Positions 33,001 to 45,716 of a stretch of 64,000 bases of DNA are shown in pieces. Source of the DNA: Tetragonia tetragonoides. Its lineage: Eukaryota > Streptophyta > Magnoliopsida > Caryophyllales > Aizoaceae. Within the stretch, counting starts at the first letter, position 1, and each line of letters opens with the position of its first letter. The translations under genes were made by a program, and so were the position numbers. The stretch spans positions 39,219,001 to 39,283,000 of the forward strand of contig CM076144.1 in the NCBI GenBank assembly GCA_038025085.1. Reading direction: 5' to 3'. Below the pieces are notes generated by a model. It was not told the DNA's origin, searched no databases, and saw only the letters and a list, made by a program, of their open reading frames with translations.

Positions 33001-36000
33001 TTGATCCGATATAAAGTATTTCCTTAAGCTTTCTTCATAATTTCACACCAATGATTAGTCGGCCAACAGCTCCAATGCCATCCTTTGAAACCCATCTGTC
33101 AAAGCAGAGAACTGATAGAGTTGAACCACAAGAATAATTTATATTAACCCCACCCAAAGAAAAGGTGAATCATATGCAAATGAGATCGAAAGCAAGATAG
33201 TGTTCAACAGCTGGAGAAAATTAGAGGATGGGTGAATAGTTATTTAAAGGAGGGTTTCCAACTGCATCATGTTGAAACTCTTGAAATTCTTAAGCAGTCA
33301 CCTTATTGCAGCAGCCGAAGCTGCAACAGCACTTCCTGAGAATGAACCAACACCGACTGCCTGCACTATAATTGTATCATTTCATAAACTATAACAAGGA
33401 AAGCTGGAAATGTAATATTTCACACGAAACCAAGAAGATCATCAGCTTGTTGAGCAAAAAAATAATAATATCATCAGCTTGCTTTGATATGGCAGCGAAA
33501 GCTTCATAAATAATATGACATTTTAATTATCAGCAACTAAATATGAAAGTAGAGGTTCAGTAATGTCAACATGGAACTCTATTTATTCGTTGTCTCCATG
33601 TGTTTCAGGTACTCCATAACACCAATTATGTTGTCACGGTTTTGGCTAATTTTATGGCCTTACTTTTTATTATTAATTATCAACAATATGTCGGTATGTC
33701 CTGTTCCACTGTATTCTTTGACACATCATTAATAGAAACTTCATTTTTATCCAAAGAAGAAGTAATTATAGTTTATGACGCTTGAGGTCCCCTTTACTAA
33801 CTAAGATAGAAAAATCAAATTGGACTAACATACCAAAACAAGAAAAAAGACACAGACTATGGGATGAAGGGATATTATATTTTCCACCGGCAAAGGCACC
33901 TCATACATTGCAATGCTAAGGGTATCTACCAGTTCCACCAAACCGGTAAGTAAAATGAGAAATTAAACACAGATAAGATAAAATAGAAACACCATGGTTT
34001 GAGACTCAGAGACATGCCTTGAGGAGGCTTGATGTAACCAAGGCATGACATATCCATCCAGTAATATTGGTAGGGAGTTGCCATAGCATGTAGTCCAGGT
34101 AATCATCAGAAACCGATCCTACAAAAAATTATAAGTAGCTTCAAAATATAGATGATGAGACAAGCATTATAAAGACAAAGCAAGATGTAAAAAAAGATTA
34201 TAATTTTACAATCAATCAAATCCTGAAATCATTACCTGGAAAGCCTGCAGGCAAAATGAAATCCTTAATGTAATCAGGAAGCCAGGTCAAGTTGTTGCCG
34301 GAGTCTCGGTCGTGCAGCTTATTTGTTAGAGGTCTGTGCTGCTCGACGAATGTTTGCTTGCTCTCACCATCCCAAATGTACCTGCTCCAAGCATTAGAGA
34401 GAAGACAGAAAGAAAGAAGAAGAAAAACAGTTCCATTTTTCTTTTTTTTTTTTCTTGGTGCTAGAGAGGGGCTAAACCTCTTACAAAAGAACAACAAGAT
34501 TAAATACAAACACTACGTGTCCTAGCCACACCAAGAGCTGATCATCGGGCCATGCCGTCGGGTTTCGGGCCAAAATTGCATGTCCATACATACCCGGCCC
34601 TATCAGGTTTCGGGCGGGCGACGGGCTTTTCGGGCCAAAACGCGATGTTGTAAATTTTCTATATTTAAGTATAACTTTTGACTCCGAAATGCGTTTGAGG
34701 TGATTTTTTTTTTTTAATCCATAAAACTTTTCGAGATCTACGCAGCCATTTGCAAAATTATATTTTTTAAAAAGTTTAAATTAAAATTACAGCATGCAAA
34801 TTAATAGAAAAATATGAAAAAAATTCAAAATAAATAAAATTTCGGGCCAGGCTTGCGAGCTTGACCTTCATCCCAAACCCGTCCCAAATATGGGCGGGTT
34901 CGGGCCAGACCCGCGGGCTGGGTTTTTTTGATCAGGCTATAAAGTCCTCATATAAGAGCCTAAGAAGATCCTGAGAGGGTTCCTCAAAGACTTGTAATTT
35001 CGCCTCCTGCTTGACACCTACATTCGCGAGCCAATCCGCCACTTGATTTGCTTCTCTATAGCAGTGAGCTATGTCAATCTCCCAGTCAGGTTTTGCTAGT
35101 AGCTCTTTACACTTACGCACAATGAGTAAGAAAAACAGTTACATAGGCAAACAATTCCCAGGAGAGGTTTGATGCCACATGGGGAACATCTTTAAAGACA
35201 AAATCAAACTTCACAATGGAGCATTCATGCCCATATTATACCTCATTCTCACCAAAAGTGAATTCTTCAACATTCTCAAACTACTTGTCTTCCTTCCCAA
35301 TCTAGGACATCCAGTGCAAAAGCCAAAGAATAGGAGTTCAAATTCTGAAATTGAATGGTTTTTAGGAAAAGCTTTTAAAAATGTGACCGGTAAATCAATA
35401 TCAAAATGTCACTTACAAAGTTTGATCACTGGTTCTTTCTTTCTTCCCTCCTCCCCCCAAAAACTATTATTTGAAAAAATAAAAAAAAATAGACAACCAA
35501 AAACAGAAACACAATTAGTACTACTTTGCAAGGACCTATTGATTGGAAAGAATAATAAAACTAAACAACATTCTACCTCAATTGTGATAATTATTTCGGG
35601 GTTGAAACCATGAGTAGAAAAACTGGGCAATTGAGTATCAAAACCAAACTAAACAATGGGGGTTATGCCACTATTCACTACAAGCAGTTAAAGTTTACAA
35701 CCCATAAATCATCCAATTTTTAACATGTACGAATTTACACACTAGAAGATGCTAAAATTTCCCTAATAATGCAAATGCACCAGTCTAATTTGATACTCTA
35801 CATAACAACAACGATATAACTACTCCCAAATTGAATTTCACAAGAATCACAGATATTCCAAATTTAAATTAAAAAAAAAAAAAAGAGGGGGGAAATACCT
35901 TTTGGCAATGCCACTGCTGTACCTCTCCACTAAAATCAGATTACAAGGTTCGTCCCTGCAGAAATAGAGCAATCAACCACATACCCACAAGTTATCCAAG

Positions 36001-36231
36001 TTAAAAATAAGCTCTTTCTACTCAATTGAACACGATTTGTAACTAGTGAAACAAAGAAAGAGAAAATTACCCTTGGTTTAGAGATTCTTCAACTGGGGAA
36101 TTATCAGAATTGGATGGAGAAGATGAGGAGAGAGAATGAAATCTTGGATATCTCCTCAACGGCGAGGAATTGAAACTCGCAGATTTAGTAGAGGTGAATG
36201 TTGAAAGAGAAAAATGCAGGGTGCACGACAT
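30005..36231 (-). CDS. RUS5: ROOT UVB SENSITIVE family protein (DUF647), probably RUS5
   Basis: Fifteen exons on the minus strand join in frame to 496 residues: 36231-36071, 35955-35899, 34381-34236, 34118-34018, 33360-33302, 33095-33049, 32970-32892, 32785-32713, 32592-32503, 31867-31808, 31693-31580, 31413-31353, 31232-31114, 30402-30307 and 30232-30005. DUF647 hallmarks in order are LPAGFPGSVSDDYLDYMLWQ, TSSLLKAVGVGSFSGSA, AAIRWVSKDGIGAVGRLIIG, GRFGSLFDDDPKQWRMYADF, FLPLASLGNLAK, DPSFRVIQNHFAVSGNLGD, LLHLWLRYQSLSVL, NRENILSWQRF-like and PRIIFGVSLDEL. The Ser/Thr-rich N-terminus looks like a plastid transit peptide (inference). RUS proteins act in early seedling development, auxin transport and vitamin B6-related UV-B responses in the characterised members RUS1 and RUS2. 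Assignment to RUS5 is from remembered similarity and length (about 500). Intron 4 has a GC donor (AAG|GCATGT). Intron 2 holds a LINE with a nested MITE, and intron 9 a SINE. Confidence 0.92.
32020..32150 (+). mobile_element. tRNA-derived SINE fragment (Au/TS-like) in RUS intron 9
   Basis: GGGTAAGGCTGCGTACAACC followed by GACCCCCCTTACCCTGC and GGCGGGAGCCTC matches the conserved body of Au-type plant SINEs. The upstream part GGTCAAACAGAAACAGCCTC also fits. The box A/B head is lost or too diverged. It lies between RUS exons 9 and 10. Confidence 0.65.
34433..35127 (-). mobile_element. 5'-truncated LINE in RUS intron 2
   Basis: On the minus strand it carries an RNase H (RVT_3-type) fragment (35120-34932, with AHCYREANQVADWLANVG). 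A 3' tail and a poly(A) run follow, seen as poly(T) at about 34441-34453. The 13-bp duplication AAGAAAAACAGTT flanks it (34420-34432 and 35128-35140). Poly(A) and a variable-length duplication are typical of target-primed LINE insertion. It is too short to be active. A hAT-like MITE is nested in its 3' part. Confidence 0.85.
34539..34934. mobile_element. hAT-like MITE nested in the LINE
   Basis: Both ends are built from GGGTTTCGGGCC / GGGCCAGACCCG inverted text around an AT-rich core, with TGATCA at each edge. The family look (alternating 'cgggtttcgggc') fits hAT-derived MITEs. The exact ends and an 8-bp duplication were not resolved. Confidence 0.5.
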
Positions 36232-36235
36232 TGGC

Positions 36236-36310
36236 TCACTGCTTGATTTTTTTTGCTGATGTTAATGAATTTTTCGTGTTTCCACTCTCAAAATGCAGGG
36301 TGCACGACAT
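36236..36310 (-). promoter_or_regulatory. Upstream ORF in the RUS leader, created by a 22-bp duplication
   Basis: The segment 36211-36232 spanning the RUS start codon is repeated exactly at 36290-36311. The upstream copy supplies an ATG at 36310. It reads the same seven codons as the real gene (MSCTLHF) and then 17 more before TGA at 36236-36238, four bases before the main ATG. If the transcript starts upstream of 36311, this uORF would precede the main frame closely and could dampen or modulate translation. The transcription start is unknown. Confidence 0.5.
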
Positions 36311-36335
36311 TTTTCGTATTTACACGAACCAGTAT

Positions 36336-36701
36336 GGCCTTGTTTGGCACACAGCGGGTATATGGTAGCTGTTAGCTGTTAGCTGATTTGGTTAGCTGGT
36401 TGTTGTGTTGTGCTAGCTGATTTGACTATTTGATTATAAAAGGATATTTGGTAAAGTGAGCTGATTATTAGTAGCTGATTTGATGTAAAACGACCACTAT
36501 GGACATGGAGATAACTTTCTATTATTAATAATAAAAATAATTCATAATTATTATTAGTAATATATTAGTATTATTTATGAAATTAATAATAATATATATA
36601 AATTTTAGTAATATATATTATGTAAATTAATTATATTTATTTGATTAATTATTTAATTTAAATTATATTAACTACTACTAGTAATAATAATAATAATAAT
36701 A

Positions 36702-36775
<74 letters not shown>

Positions 36776-36992
36776 AGTATTGGGTTAAGATTGCCATTTT
36801 ACATAATAATCCAACAAGCTGACCCAAAAAGCTACCCCTACCCAACTTTTTGTAACTCAGATTGTTAGGTCCAAAAAGCCAATGAAAAAGTTGGTAACCA
36901 AACACCAAATTTTGGATGGTTGGATGGCCAACTGGTCAAACAATCCAGATTGTCCAACAAGCTGGCTAAAAAGCTACCAACCAAACAAGGCC
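36336..36992. mobile_element. MITE with GGCCTTGTTTGG termini in the RUS promoter
   Basis: GGCCTTGTTTGG at the left mirrors CCAAACAAGGCC at the right, with related subterminal text (TAGCTGTTAGCTG / CAAGCTGGCTAAAAAGCTACC). TAT flanks both sides. The terminus type is that of Tourist/Harbinger or hAT MITEs. It starts 105 bp upstream of the RUS ATG. The core contains an expanded (TTA)n tract at 36683-36771. Confidence 0.7.
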
Positions 36993-37050
36993 TATATTTT
37001 TTTTGTTGTAACTTGTAGAATATTCTAACTTGTAAGACTAGGGATATCTT

Positions 37051-37696
37051 CTTCTTTTTTTTTTTTTTGAGATAAAGGTCAAGATTTCTATTCATCAAAA
37101 TCACAGGCATCAGCCAACAATACATCTGCAATGAGTTCTATTCATCAAAATCACAGGCATCAGCCAATAATACATCTGCAATGATTTCTATTCATCAAAA
37201 TCACAGGCATCAGCCAACAATACATCTGCAATGATTTCTATTCATCAAAATCACAGGTATCAGCCAACAATACATTTGCAATGATGTCAGGGGGATCAAC
37301 ATCCCAATACATATCATTCTCCAAAATTCTAGCATACTTTGCCAGTCTGTGCGCTACTTCATTACATTACCTTCTAACATGTACAACATCTACAAATGCA
37401 AAGCCATTCAAAATAGACTTACAATCTTGCAAAATAAGGGCAAACTCAGAATTTACGGAAGACATAAGCCTCCATTCTTTAACTATTTTAACACAATCAG
37501 TTTCAAAAATGACCTTGCTCCATCCTCTATCTCGTGCCCATAATGCCGCCTGTCGTAAAGGACTAAGTTCCGCAAGATCTGGGGAAAGCAAACCCCTTTT
37601 ACTCAACACAACAGCCCCAATGAACTCAATACTACTGTTTATTGCTACCACAGCTAGTCCGACACATTTTTTATCATCTTTTTTTTTTTTGAGAAG
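37051..37696 (-). mobile_element. 5'-truncated LINE with expanded 3' tandem repeat
   Basis: On the minus strand, 37651-37290 encodes the RNase H part of a LINE ORF2 (AINSSIEFIGAVVLSKRG, ETDCVKIVKEWRL, then after one frameshift NEVAHRLAKYARILEN). Four 50-bp tandem units and poly(A) (poly(T) at 37055-37068) follow. The 16-bp duplication AGACTAGGGATATCTT flanks it (37035-37050 and 37697-37712). A second A-run at its 5' edge (plus-strand T run at 37678-37690) is unusual. Confidence 0.85.
37086..37285 (-). repeat. Four 50-bp tandem units from the LINE 3' end
   Basis: The units start TTCTATTCATCAAAATCACA and are 50 bp long with one or two differences each. On the minus strand one unit encodes the last codons of the LINE ORF (VLLADTCDFDE) and its stop, so the C-terminal end of the element was locally multiplied. 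Confidence 0.92.
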
Positions 37697-37700
37697 AGAC

Positions 37701-38290
37701 TAGGGATATCTTTTACATTACGGCTCATTCCATTTTGGTTTGGGTGAAAATTGAACTGTTTTGCCATTTTTCTTGTTTGATTTCCCAAAATAAAATTCAG
37801 GGGAAAAGATTTTCTGTTTCTGGAACACTTTCCTCAAATTATTGATACTGACCTGATCATCATGTTGTGTGGTCGATTTTTCGAGCCATAAAATGAGCAT
37901 CGTACTGTATAGTGTTGTACCTTACACTTTGGATGATCAGCTCATAGGGTAATATACGTACACGGTACACGAACTAGTATATTTTTTTTCTTTTTTTTTT
38001 GAAGAGCAAAAAAAAAAAAAAAAGAAAAAAGAACTAGTATATCTTTTTTGTTGTAAGGCTAGGGATATCTTTTACATTACGGCTCATTCCATTTTGGTTT
38101 GGGTGAAAAATTGAACTGTTTTGCCATTTTTCTTGTTTGATAAGGATTCACCTATTCTTAACTAAGGTTAAGGGTTCGAATCTTGCCTTGGGTATGGAGC
38201 TGGTCGGATTTTCAAGCCATAAAATGAGCATCGTACCTTATAGTGTTGTACCTTACACTTTGGGATGATCAGCTCATAGGGTAATAAGTG
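37701..38290. repeat. Tandem segmental duplication (~250-bp copies)
   Basis: 37701-37954 and 38060-38286 share TAGGGATATCTTTTACATTA, TTCCATTTTGGTTTGGGTG, CATAAAATGAGCATCGTACC and GGATGATCAGCTCATAGGG. Poly(T)/poly(A) runs at 37980-38030 lie at the junction. The second copy has gained a GGTTCGAATCTTGCC box B-like insert (about 38150-38195), as also seen at 6.97 kb. There is no coding content. Confidence 0.85.
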
Positions 38291-38319
38291 TAAAATTTCT
38301 TTTCATAAGTTAAACGAAT

Positions 38320-39524
38320 ATATATATATATATATATAACTGGGTCCTTCTTCGTGTGGTGCCGACACGTGGGATGTCATATAGGCAAGCCACGTCGTGT
38401 GGGCATGACACGTAAGCCGACACGTAAACACAAACTTGCCATGTAGTATGACACATCATCCATCATTAATGTCTCATCATTAGTTGACTTAATTACATAT
38501 TTATTAACATATTTCTAAATTACAAAGTAAAATAACTTTGGTTACATAAGTCAAAGAATTATAAATCTGACTCCGATGAATTGGATTTAAAAAATTGCTT
38601 CAAAACGAGATATATATGTATATGTCCTATAAAAGTTGAGTTTTTCCATGTGGTGGTGACACGTAGGACGTCACATAAGAGGAAATATTCGTGTGAAAAT
38701 GACACGTAGACGCCTTTATTTCCGTGTGGTAATGACACGTAGGACGTCACATAAGAGAAATTTTCGTGTGCAGATGACACATAGATCCCACATGTGCTCA
38801 ACTTTGTCACATGGTTTTAGTTGTGCGGTATAAAACGAGCATGTGCTATCAACTTTTAGGGCACATATACCGTTAATGCAGAATGAGTTTATTCATTATT
38901 TTCATTAATTGAATTACTTATTAAAATTAGTGTACATATCTATCTAAACTTAGTCCAATCTCATTACAAATGGAGGTGGCATGAAAGTATCATTTTCAAA
39001 AATTAGCATGTCGCATCCTATGGATAGAAGTCTTTGTAAAAATAAAATTAAAATGTATTTTACTAATAATATTAATAATTTCACATCAAATATTTAAAGC
39101 ATTATATTATTAAATATATTCATAAAATTATTTTACGAACTTGTGCGAAGCACAGGAATATGACATGTAGACGCCACATAGTTTTAATTGTGCGGTATAA
39201 AACGAGCATGAGGTATCAACTTTTAGTGTACATATACCATTAATGCATAATGAGTTTATTCATTTTTTTTCTTTAATTGAATTACTTATTAAAATTAGTG
39301 TATTTATACTACTTTTATTCTCTATTTAAATTTAATCCAATCTCATTACAAATTTTCAAGAATTAACATGCATCCTATAGATAGAAATCTTTCCAAAAAT
39401 AAATTAAAATGTATTTTATCAATAATATTAATAATTTTACTTCAAATATTGTAAGCATTTTATTATTAAATATATTCATAAAATTATTTTACAAGCCTAT
39501 GCGAAACACGAGGATAAAACCTAG
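38320..39524 (+). mobile_element. Helitron-like element with duplicated 3' end
   Basis: It begins in a (TA)n run followed by text rich in TGACACGTAGGACGTCAC repeats (38648-38790, two ~73-bp tandem units). The 3' part is present twice in tandem (38811-39165 and 39176-39524). Both copies carry GTGCGGTATAAAACGAGCATG, AATTGAATTACTTATTAAAA and a GTGCGAAGCACAGG / ATGCGAAACACGAGG hairpin. The second ends CTAG followed by T. The 5' end is uncertain. No Rep/helicase ORF is present. Confidence 0.5.
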
Positions 39525-39733
39525 TATGTTACATATAAGCCGAAATACGCCAAGTTTTATGTTCTTTTGTATCTACTATGTATAAAATAAAATTAATTAA
39601 AGAGACATTAAAAAGCTTGAATAATAATTTTACTTCCTTTTACAAGAGTCATTTGCCGCATGCAATACCACATGGAAGGGCGCCCTGTATAAAACGCGTT
39701 GTTCTTTTCAATTTTTTTTTATACTCTCTGTTC

Positions 39734-40037
<304 letters not shown>

Positions 40038-40129
40038 GTATTGCCTCTTATTATTGAACTGGGAAGACCCCATATTTATAGACTAGAATAACTTATTCTC
40101 CGAGCATAACTAATATCCTGAATATACTA

Positions 40130-40383
40130 CTACCTCCGTTTTATGGAGATGTTTACATTTATTTTTTCAAAGTCTCCAATGCACCACTTTGACCGTAGAT
40201 AATTGTAATTATATGCATAAATAAATTATAAAATTATAATTTTTTAAAAGCATTTTTTAAAATGAATCTAACAATAGCATTTTTGCATTACAAATCTTTG
40301 TATTTTTTCACTAATTCATGGTCAAAGTTTGTGAACATTGACCTTGAAAATGAAGTGTAAACATCTTGGTGAAATGGAGGGAG
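40130..40383. mobile_element. Stowaway MITE inside the TRIM 3' LTR
   Basis: The ends CTACCTCCGTTTTATGG and CC..ATGGAGGGAG are inverted repeats with a TA duplication. The other LTR shows the empty site (AATATACTAGTTTCC) with one TA, which fixes the ends. The interior mirrors itself (GATGTTTACATT / AGTGTAAACATC). Confidence 0.92.
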
Positions 40384-40589
40384 TAGTTTCCTAAATACAT
40401 TAGATCACTAGTATAATATCCTAAACATATAATATCATGTATCTAGTCTCCTAAATATATAAGGAAAATATATCCATCCAGTATATTTTTCATATTGGAT
40501 GTTTATCTCTAACACCCTCCCGCAATCGTAGCGGCAGGATCATCACGAACGCTACGAGTGGAACAATACAATACGTAGTGTCCTTGTCT

Positions 40590-40724
40590 TCGGTGAATCC
40601 TTGATCTGCACGTCGAGTCTTCACAATTCATTAATCGGTGAGTACTCGATCTGCACGCCGAGTCTTCACAAGTCATTAGTCGGTGAATCTTCGTTCTGTC
40701 CGTCGAATCTTCACACATATATCA
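40590..40724. repeat. Three 45-bp tandem units in the TRIM interior
   Basis: The units start TCGGTGAATCYTYGWTCTG and contain CGTCGAGTCTTCACA. Three diverged copies lie head to tail. The minus-strand 69-codon frame through them is repeat-driven. Confidence 0.85.
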
Positions 40725-41377
40725 TCAAGTAAGGAGAAGTCAACTTCTTATCGCTACCTCCAATACTTTCATCAACGTCATCCATGGTCGTCGATCATAT
40801 TCATTATCGTTATTAAGGTGATCTTGTATATCACATGAACACCTTTTTTCATCTACTGCTGCCAAACGGGCAGTAGCTCCGTCATATTTTGAAGCCCACT
40901 GCTCGCGAGTCTTCATTCATCATAACCGTTATTTAATACCATGGATCACTTTAGATCCATCAAACATGAAAAGAAAACAATAGTGCCGTGGAAGGCCATC
41001 ATATCAAAGGGAAAAAAAATCTTTAAATCAAGTAGGTTGGTCTTGGTATGTTTGGGTTGTCCGGTGGCGGACGGACACCGGCATAACGGAAACTTTTGTA
41101 GTTAGGTCCTTAGGATTGAACCAGCTCTGATACCATGATAAATTATAATAGGTTCATAATATTGACTCTTATTATTGAACTGGGGAGACCCCATATTTAT
41201 AGACTAGAATAACTTATTCCCCAAACATAACTAATATCTTGAATATACTAGTTTCCTAAATACATTAGATCACTAGTATAATATTCTAAACATATAATAT
41301 CATATATCTAATCTCCAAAATATATAAGGAAAATATATTCATTCAATATATTCCATATTTGATATTTATCTTTAACA

Positions 41378-42515
<1,138 letters not shown>

Positions 42516-42518
42516 TAA

Positions 42519-42875
42519 AGTTGGTAAAATCTGACCCGATTCGAACCCGACCGGTTTAAGACACGACCGAAACCCGACCTGAAAAGGGTCGATTTGTTAA
42601 TGACCCAAACTCAAAACTACCTTTTCTGAACCCGACCCGAAAAGGGTCGACCTACTAATGACCTAAACCCAAAATTATCCGTTCCAAATCTGACCCGAGA
42701 TTTGAACTTTGTTAGATAAGAGCTGTTTAACCCAAAAACCCGACTCGCTGAAGACCCGTCATGACTTGATCTTACAGTGACCCGACCCAATAATGACCCC
42801 GACCTGCTAATAACCAAACTCAAACCGACCAATACTCAACCCGACCCTAACTCAACCCGGCCCATTTGCCAGGTT
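42519..42875. mobile_element. hAT-type MITE (GACCCGACC family)
   Basis: AGTTGGTAAAATCTGACCCG at the left and CGGCCCATTTGCCAGGTT at the right are diverged inverted ends of the TAGAGNTGGCAAA family seen at 14620. The interior is made of GACCCGA / TCGGGTC units. No clear target duplication is left. Confidence 0.6.
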
Positions 42876-43175
42876 GACTTTCTAACTATAGTTGTGGGGT
42901 TGAGTCGTCCATTTTTCCCCCCACCTCACATGCGGGGCCCAAATTTTTGTGTGCTTGGAATTGTATCTTTGAGTACAAGTGTATAACCACCCCTCACAAT
43001 TCATTAATATGGGTCAGTAGAGGGCCCAAATATTTTAAGATTCCACTTATGTATCTAGATATATATAGATACAGCTGTATGTACCCATTACCCATTGCAG
43101 GGCGGATCTATGCCTCCTTAGTTGTATGTTCAAAAGAAAAAAAAAAAAGAAAAAAAAAAAAAGGGGCAGACTTAC

Positions 43176-43413
43176 TTTTGGACGTAAAAAATTCTCTACG
43201 GAAAACATGAAAAGAGAGGCAACAGGGATCCCCCACTCGGAACACAAACGAATGTAGTTTTTGACAGCGTCATTCCCAGCCTTATAGCCTTCCACATGGG
43301 AAAGCCCTCTCTGCTTAGCCCATCTCCTACTCCCATCCAATATCAGCGCCACATGCCTTGGCATCGATTCTCGTTGTGTCAAACATGAAAAGAGAGGCAA
43401 CAGGGATCCCCCA
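43176..43413 (-). pseudogene. CPT exon-1 relic
   Basis: The minus strand encodes SMPRHVALILDGSRRWAKQR, GYKAGNDAVKNYIRLCSEWG and IPVASLFMFSVENFLRPK, ending at an intact GTAAG donor (exon end 43176) at the same codon as in genes 1 and 2. It shares DGS with gene 2 and GYKA with gene 1. A 33-bp coding segment (WGIPVASLFMF) is duplicated exactly at both edges (43203-43235 and 43381-43413), which breaks the frame upstream. Exons 2 and 3 are absent nearby. A truncated dead copy. Confidence 0.85.
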
Positions 43414-43664
43414 TTATAGATAGTGTTATTTTCTTTTCAAGTTCACAAAAAAGAAAAAAAAAATTAATTCTGTTTTTTTAGGGGAATTATTTGTGTTTAA
43501 TTTATCTTCACCTATAATGTCTTCATAGTAAATTACATCATTTGATTCACCATGGGAGCTTTAACATTGCATCATCTTTATTTCAATTCACAAAAAAAAA
43601 ACCACCAATGTATTGCCCAATTCTAAATCTTAGGAAAAATACGGATTACAACACATAAACAAAA

Positions 43665-43700
43665 GCCTAACCCCAGGCATCGCCCGGGGATCAAAGCTAG
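43665..43700 (+). mobile_element. Helitron-like 3' terminus
   Basis: The hairpin CCCCAGGC ATC GCCCGGGG is followed by ATCAAAG, CTAG and T. The strong GC hairpin plus CTRR fits a Helitron end on the plus strand. The 5' end was not found. Confidence 0.45.
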
Positions 43701-44518
43701 TTACAAGCTAAAATAGAAAATAGAAAAAACAAACTAAAATACTAAAAATTTACACCATTCCAAAAAAAAAACAAAAAAAACACGTGGTCATAACCCAAAA
43801 ACACGTGGTCATAACCCAATTAGTCCATACATGTAATTGATAAAAGTTTACAAAAACTTGTGTGGACTTTGTCCATGATGGAGCAATGGTCTAAATCTTT
43901 TTAAATATACCCTATATATCCCTAAATATTTCCACTAGTATTTTTGGTACACGATGGAATAAGTCCACACAAAACATGCTAAAAGTTGAAAATCTTCCTA
44001 TATTTTGGGCCTTTGGCTACCTATCAGCTAGCATAACAACCTCACAAAGTCACAAGTCACAACAACTCATCATATTCAGACTTTTTATTTATTTATTTGT
44101 TAGTTTACAAATTTATTAAATAATTGAGAGGAAGTAGAATCGTAGGAGTATGTAGATACATGCCAAGATACTGGAGTAGGCAAAAGCTAACACGACAAGA
44201 AACAGATACTAAATAATTAAACATGTTAGTTTTAAGATTTCTTACATAATTTATCAAACTGGTTGACATGAGTTAACCTATTTAGTCAAATATGTTAAGT
44301 GGGTTAGGTTAGTATTGAGATTTTGAATACAAATTTTCTCTAACACGATTATTTAAACATGTCGAGAAATAAAACACTTAATTAATAAAAAAATTCAAAA
44401 ACTAAAATAGTTCGATCAAATGTACAATATTCATTTTCCCATTTGATTAATACATCAATTGAAGCTCTCATGGTGAAGTTTCAAATTCTCTTTACTGTTT
44501 TTTTTATACGTTTCTTGT

Positions 44519-44769
44519 AAACTGGTAAAAATTGACTTGACCCGAACCCAACTTGTTACAGGTCTGACCGAAACCCGACACAAAAAGGTTCAAACCCGAG
44601 ATAACTCGAGTCGTTTTGACTCGAGATCAAAAAGACCCGATCCGAACCCGAAAGTTGTGAGACCACATTTGGCAAATCCGTTGGGTAACCCAAAACCGAA
44701 TCCGTATTTGACCCGATGTATTCGATCCGTTTGTGACCTGACCCGACCGACCCATTTGCCAGGTCTAGT
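44519..44769. mobile_element. hAT-type MITE (GACCCGACC family), second copy
   Basis: AAACTGGTAAAAATTGACTT at the left and GACCCATTTGCCAGGTCTAG at the right are diverged inverted ends. The interior is GACCCGA-rich, as in 42519-42875 and 14620-15288. Confidence 0.6.
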
Positions 44770-45451
44770 TTCTTGTGTGATACCTTAAATTTTCTGAAAA
44801 CAGTTTAGATAAATTACTTAAACATTTCAACACGATTATTAAGTGGGTTGGATCAATTATTCAAAGTTTCCTATACAATTAATATATAGTTCAGGTTATT
44901 AGTGACACTTAAAGTGAGGTTCTGAGATAATTATTTTTGAAACAAACATGACCATAACATGACACAACCTATTTACCAGCTTAATGCCGCCATTTGATAC
45001 AAATCATAAAAGTTACAACCATTTCTCTTTTCAAAAATACGATACAACCATTATCACATGCGACAAATGTTTGTTTTCCCTCCCTGTCATCAATTATTTG
45101 TTCGTATACACTGACCCCATATGTCCCTTTCTTTGATTAATTCTGGAATTTGTGGGGGAGAGATCAATAATATGTTTCGCTATTTCAACTAACTTTTAAT
45201 TTAAATTTGCAACTTTTAGTTTTCATCTATTGTTATAACTCTCTGCAACTAAAATGTTATTAGATTATTTTCACCTCCAAAAATAGTTAAAATCTGTATG
45301 TTGTCTACATGTAAACTTTTCATTTCAGCTAGCAAAACTCTAATTTGTTACCACCTCATAAGTCATAAGAAGTTTAGTTATTTTCTATTGATTTCTTTCC
45401 ATATTTTGAACTTCGGTTACCAAAACAACCAGTTGTGTCAATTCTTACCCA
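44770..45451. other. Spacer, no gene recognised
   Basis: AT-rich with short meaningless frames. Confidence 0.4.
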
Positions 45452-45503
45452 ATTATTTGGTTTGCTTTTGAGAATGCCATGAAGGATGAGCTCTACTTTG
45501 ATG
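45452..45503 (+). pseudogene. CPT exon-2 relic
   Basis: The text TTGGTTTGCTTTTGAGAATG then CCATGAAGGATGAGCTC (peptide approximately LVCF/FAFENAMKDELYF) aligns with gene 1 exon 2 (LLLAFQNALKNELKFF). It is on the plus strand, unlike the exon-1 relic at 43.2 kb, so it belongs to another copy. It is too short and diverged to be functional. Confidence 0.5.
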
Positions 45504-45656
45504 ATTGGAAGTTTCACAGTTTCCTTATCAGTGTCGTAGCTAACAGTAGATTGCTATATATCAATAAAAACAAAAAGCAGTACTCTTTTGTTTTTCTTTG
45601 GCTCGGCAGAAGTTGAAATCCCCATTTCGATTCTCCTAATTGTTTTTCTTTCCTTT

Positions 45657-45677
45657 CGGGGGGGGGGGGGGGGGGGG
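45657..45677. repeat. Poly(G) tract
   Basis: An uninterrupted run of about 20 G, rare in this AT-rich DNA. Confidence 0.9.
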
Positions 45678-45716
45678 CTACTCATAACTAGTAATTATCG
45701 TGGATCAAAAAATTAA

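Noticed and set aside
35179..35613. 144-codon plus-strand ORF
   Set aside because: It lies in RUS intron 2 on the opposite strand, has low complexity and no motif.
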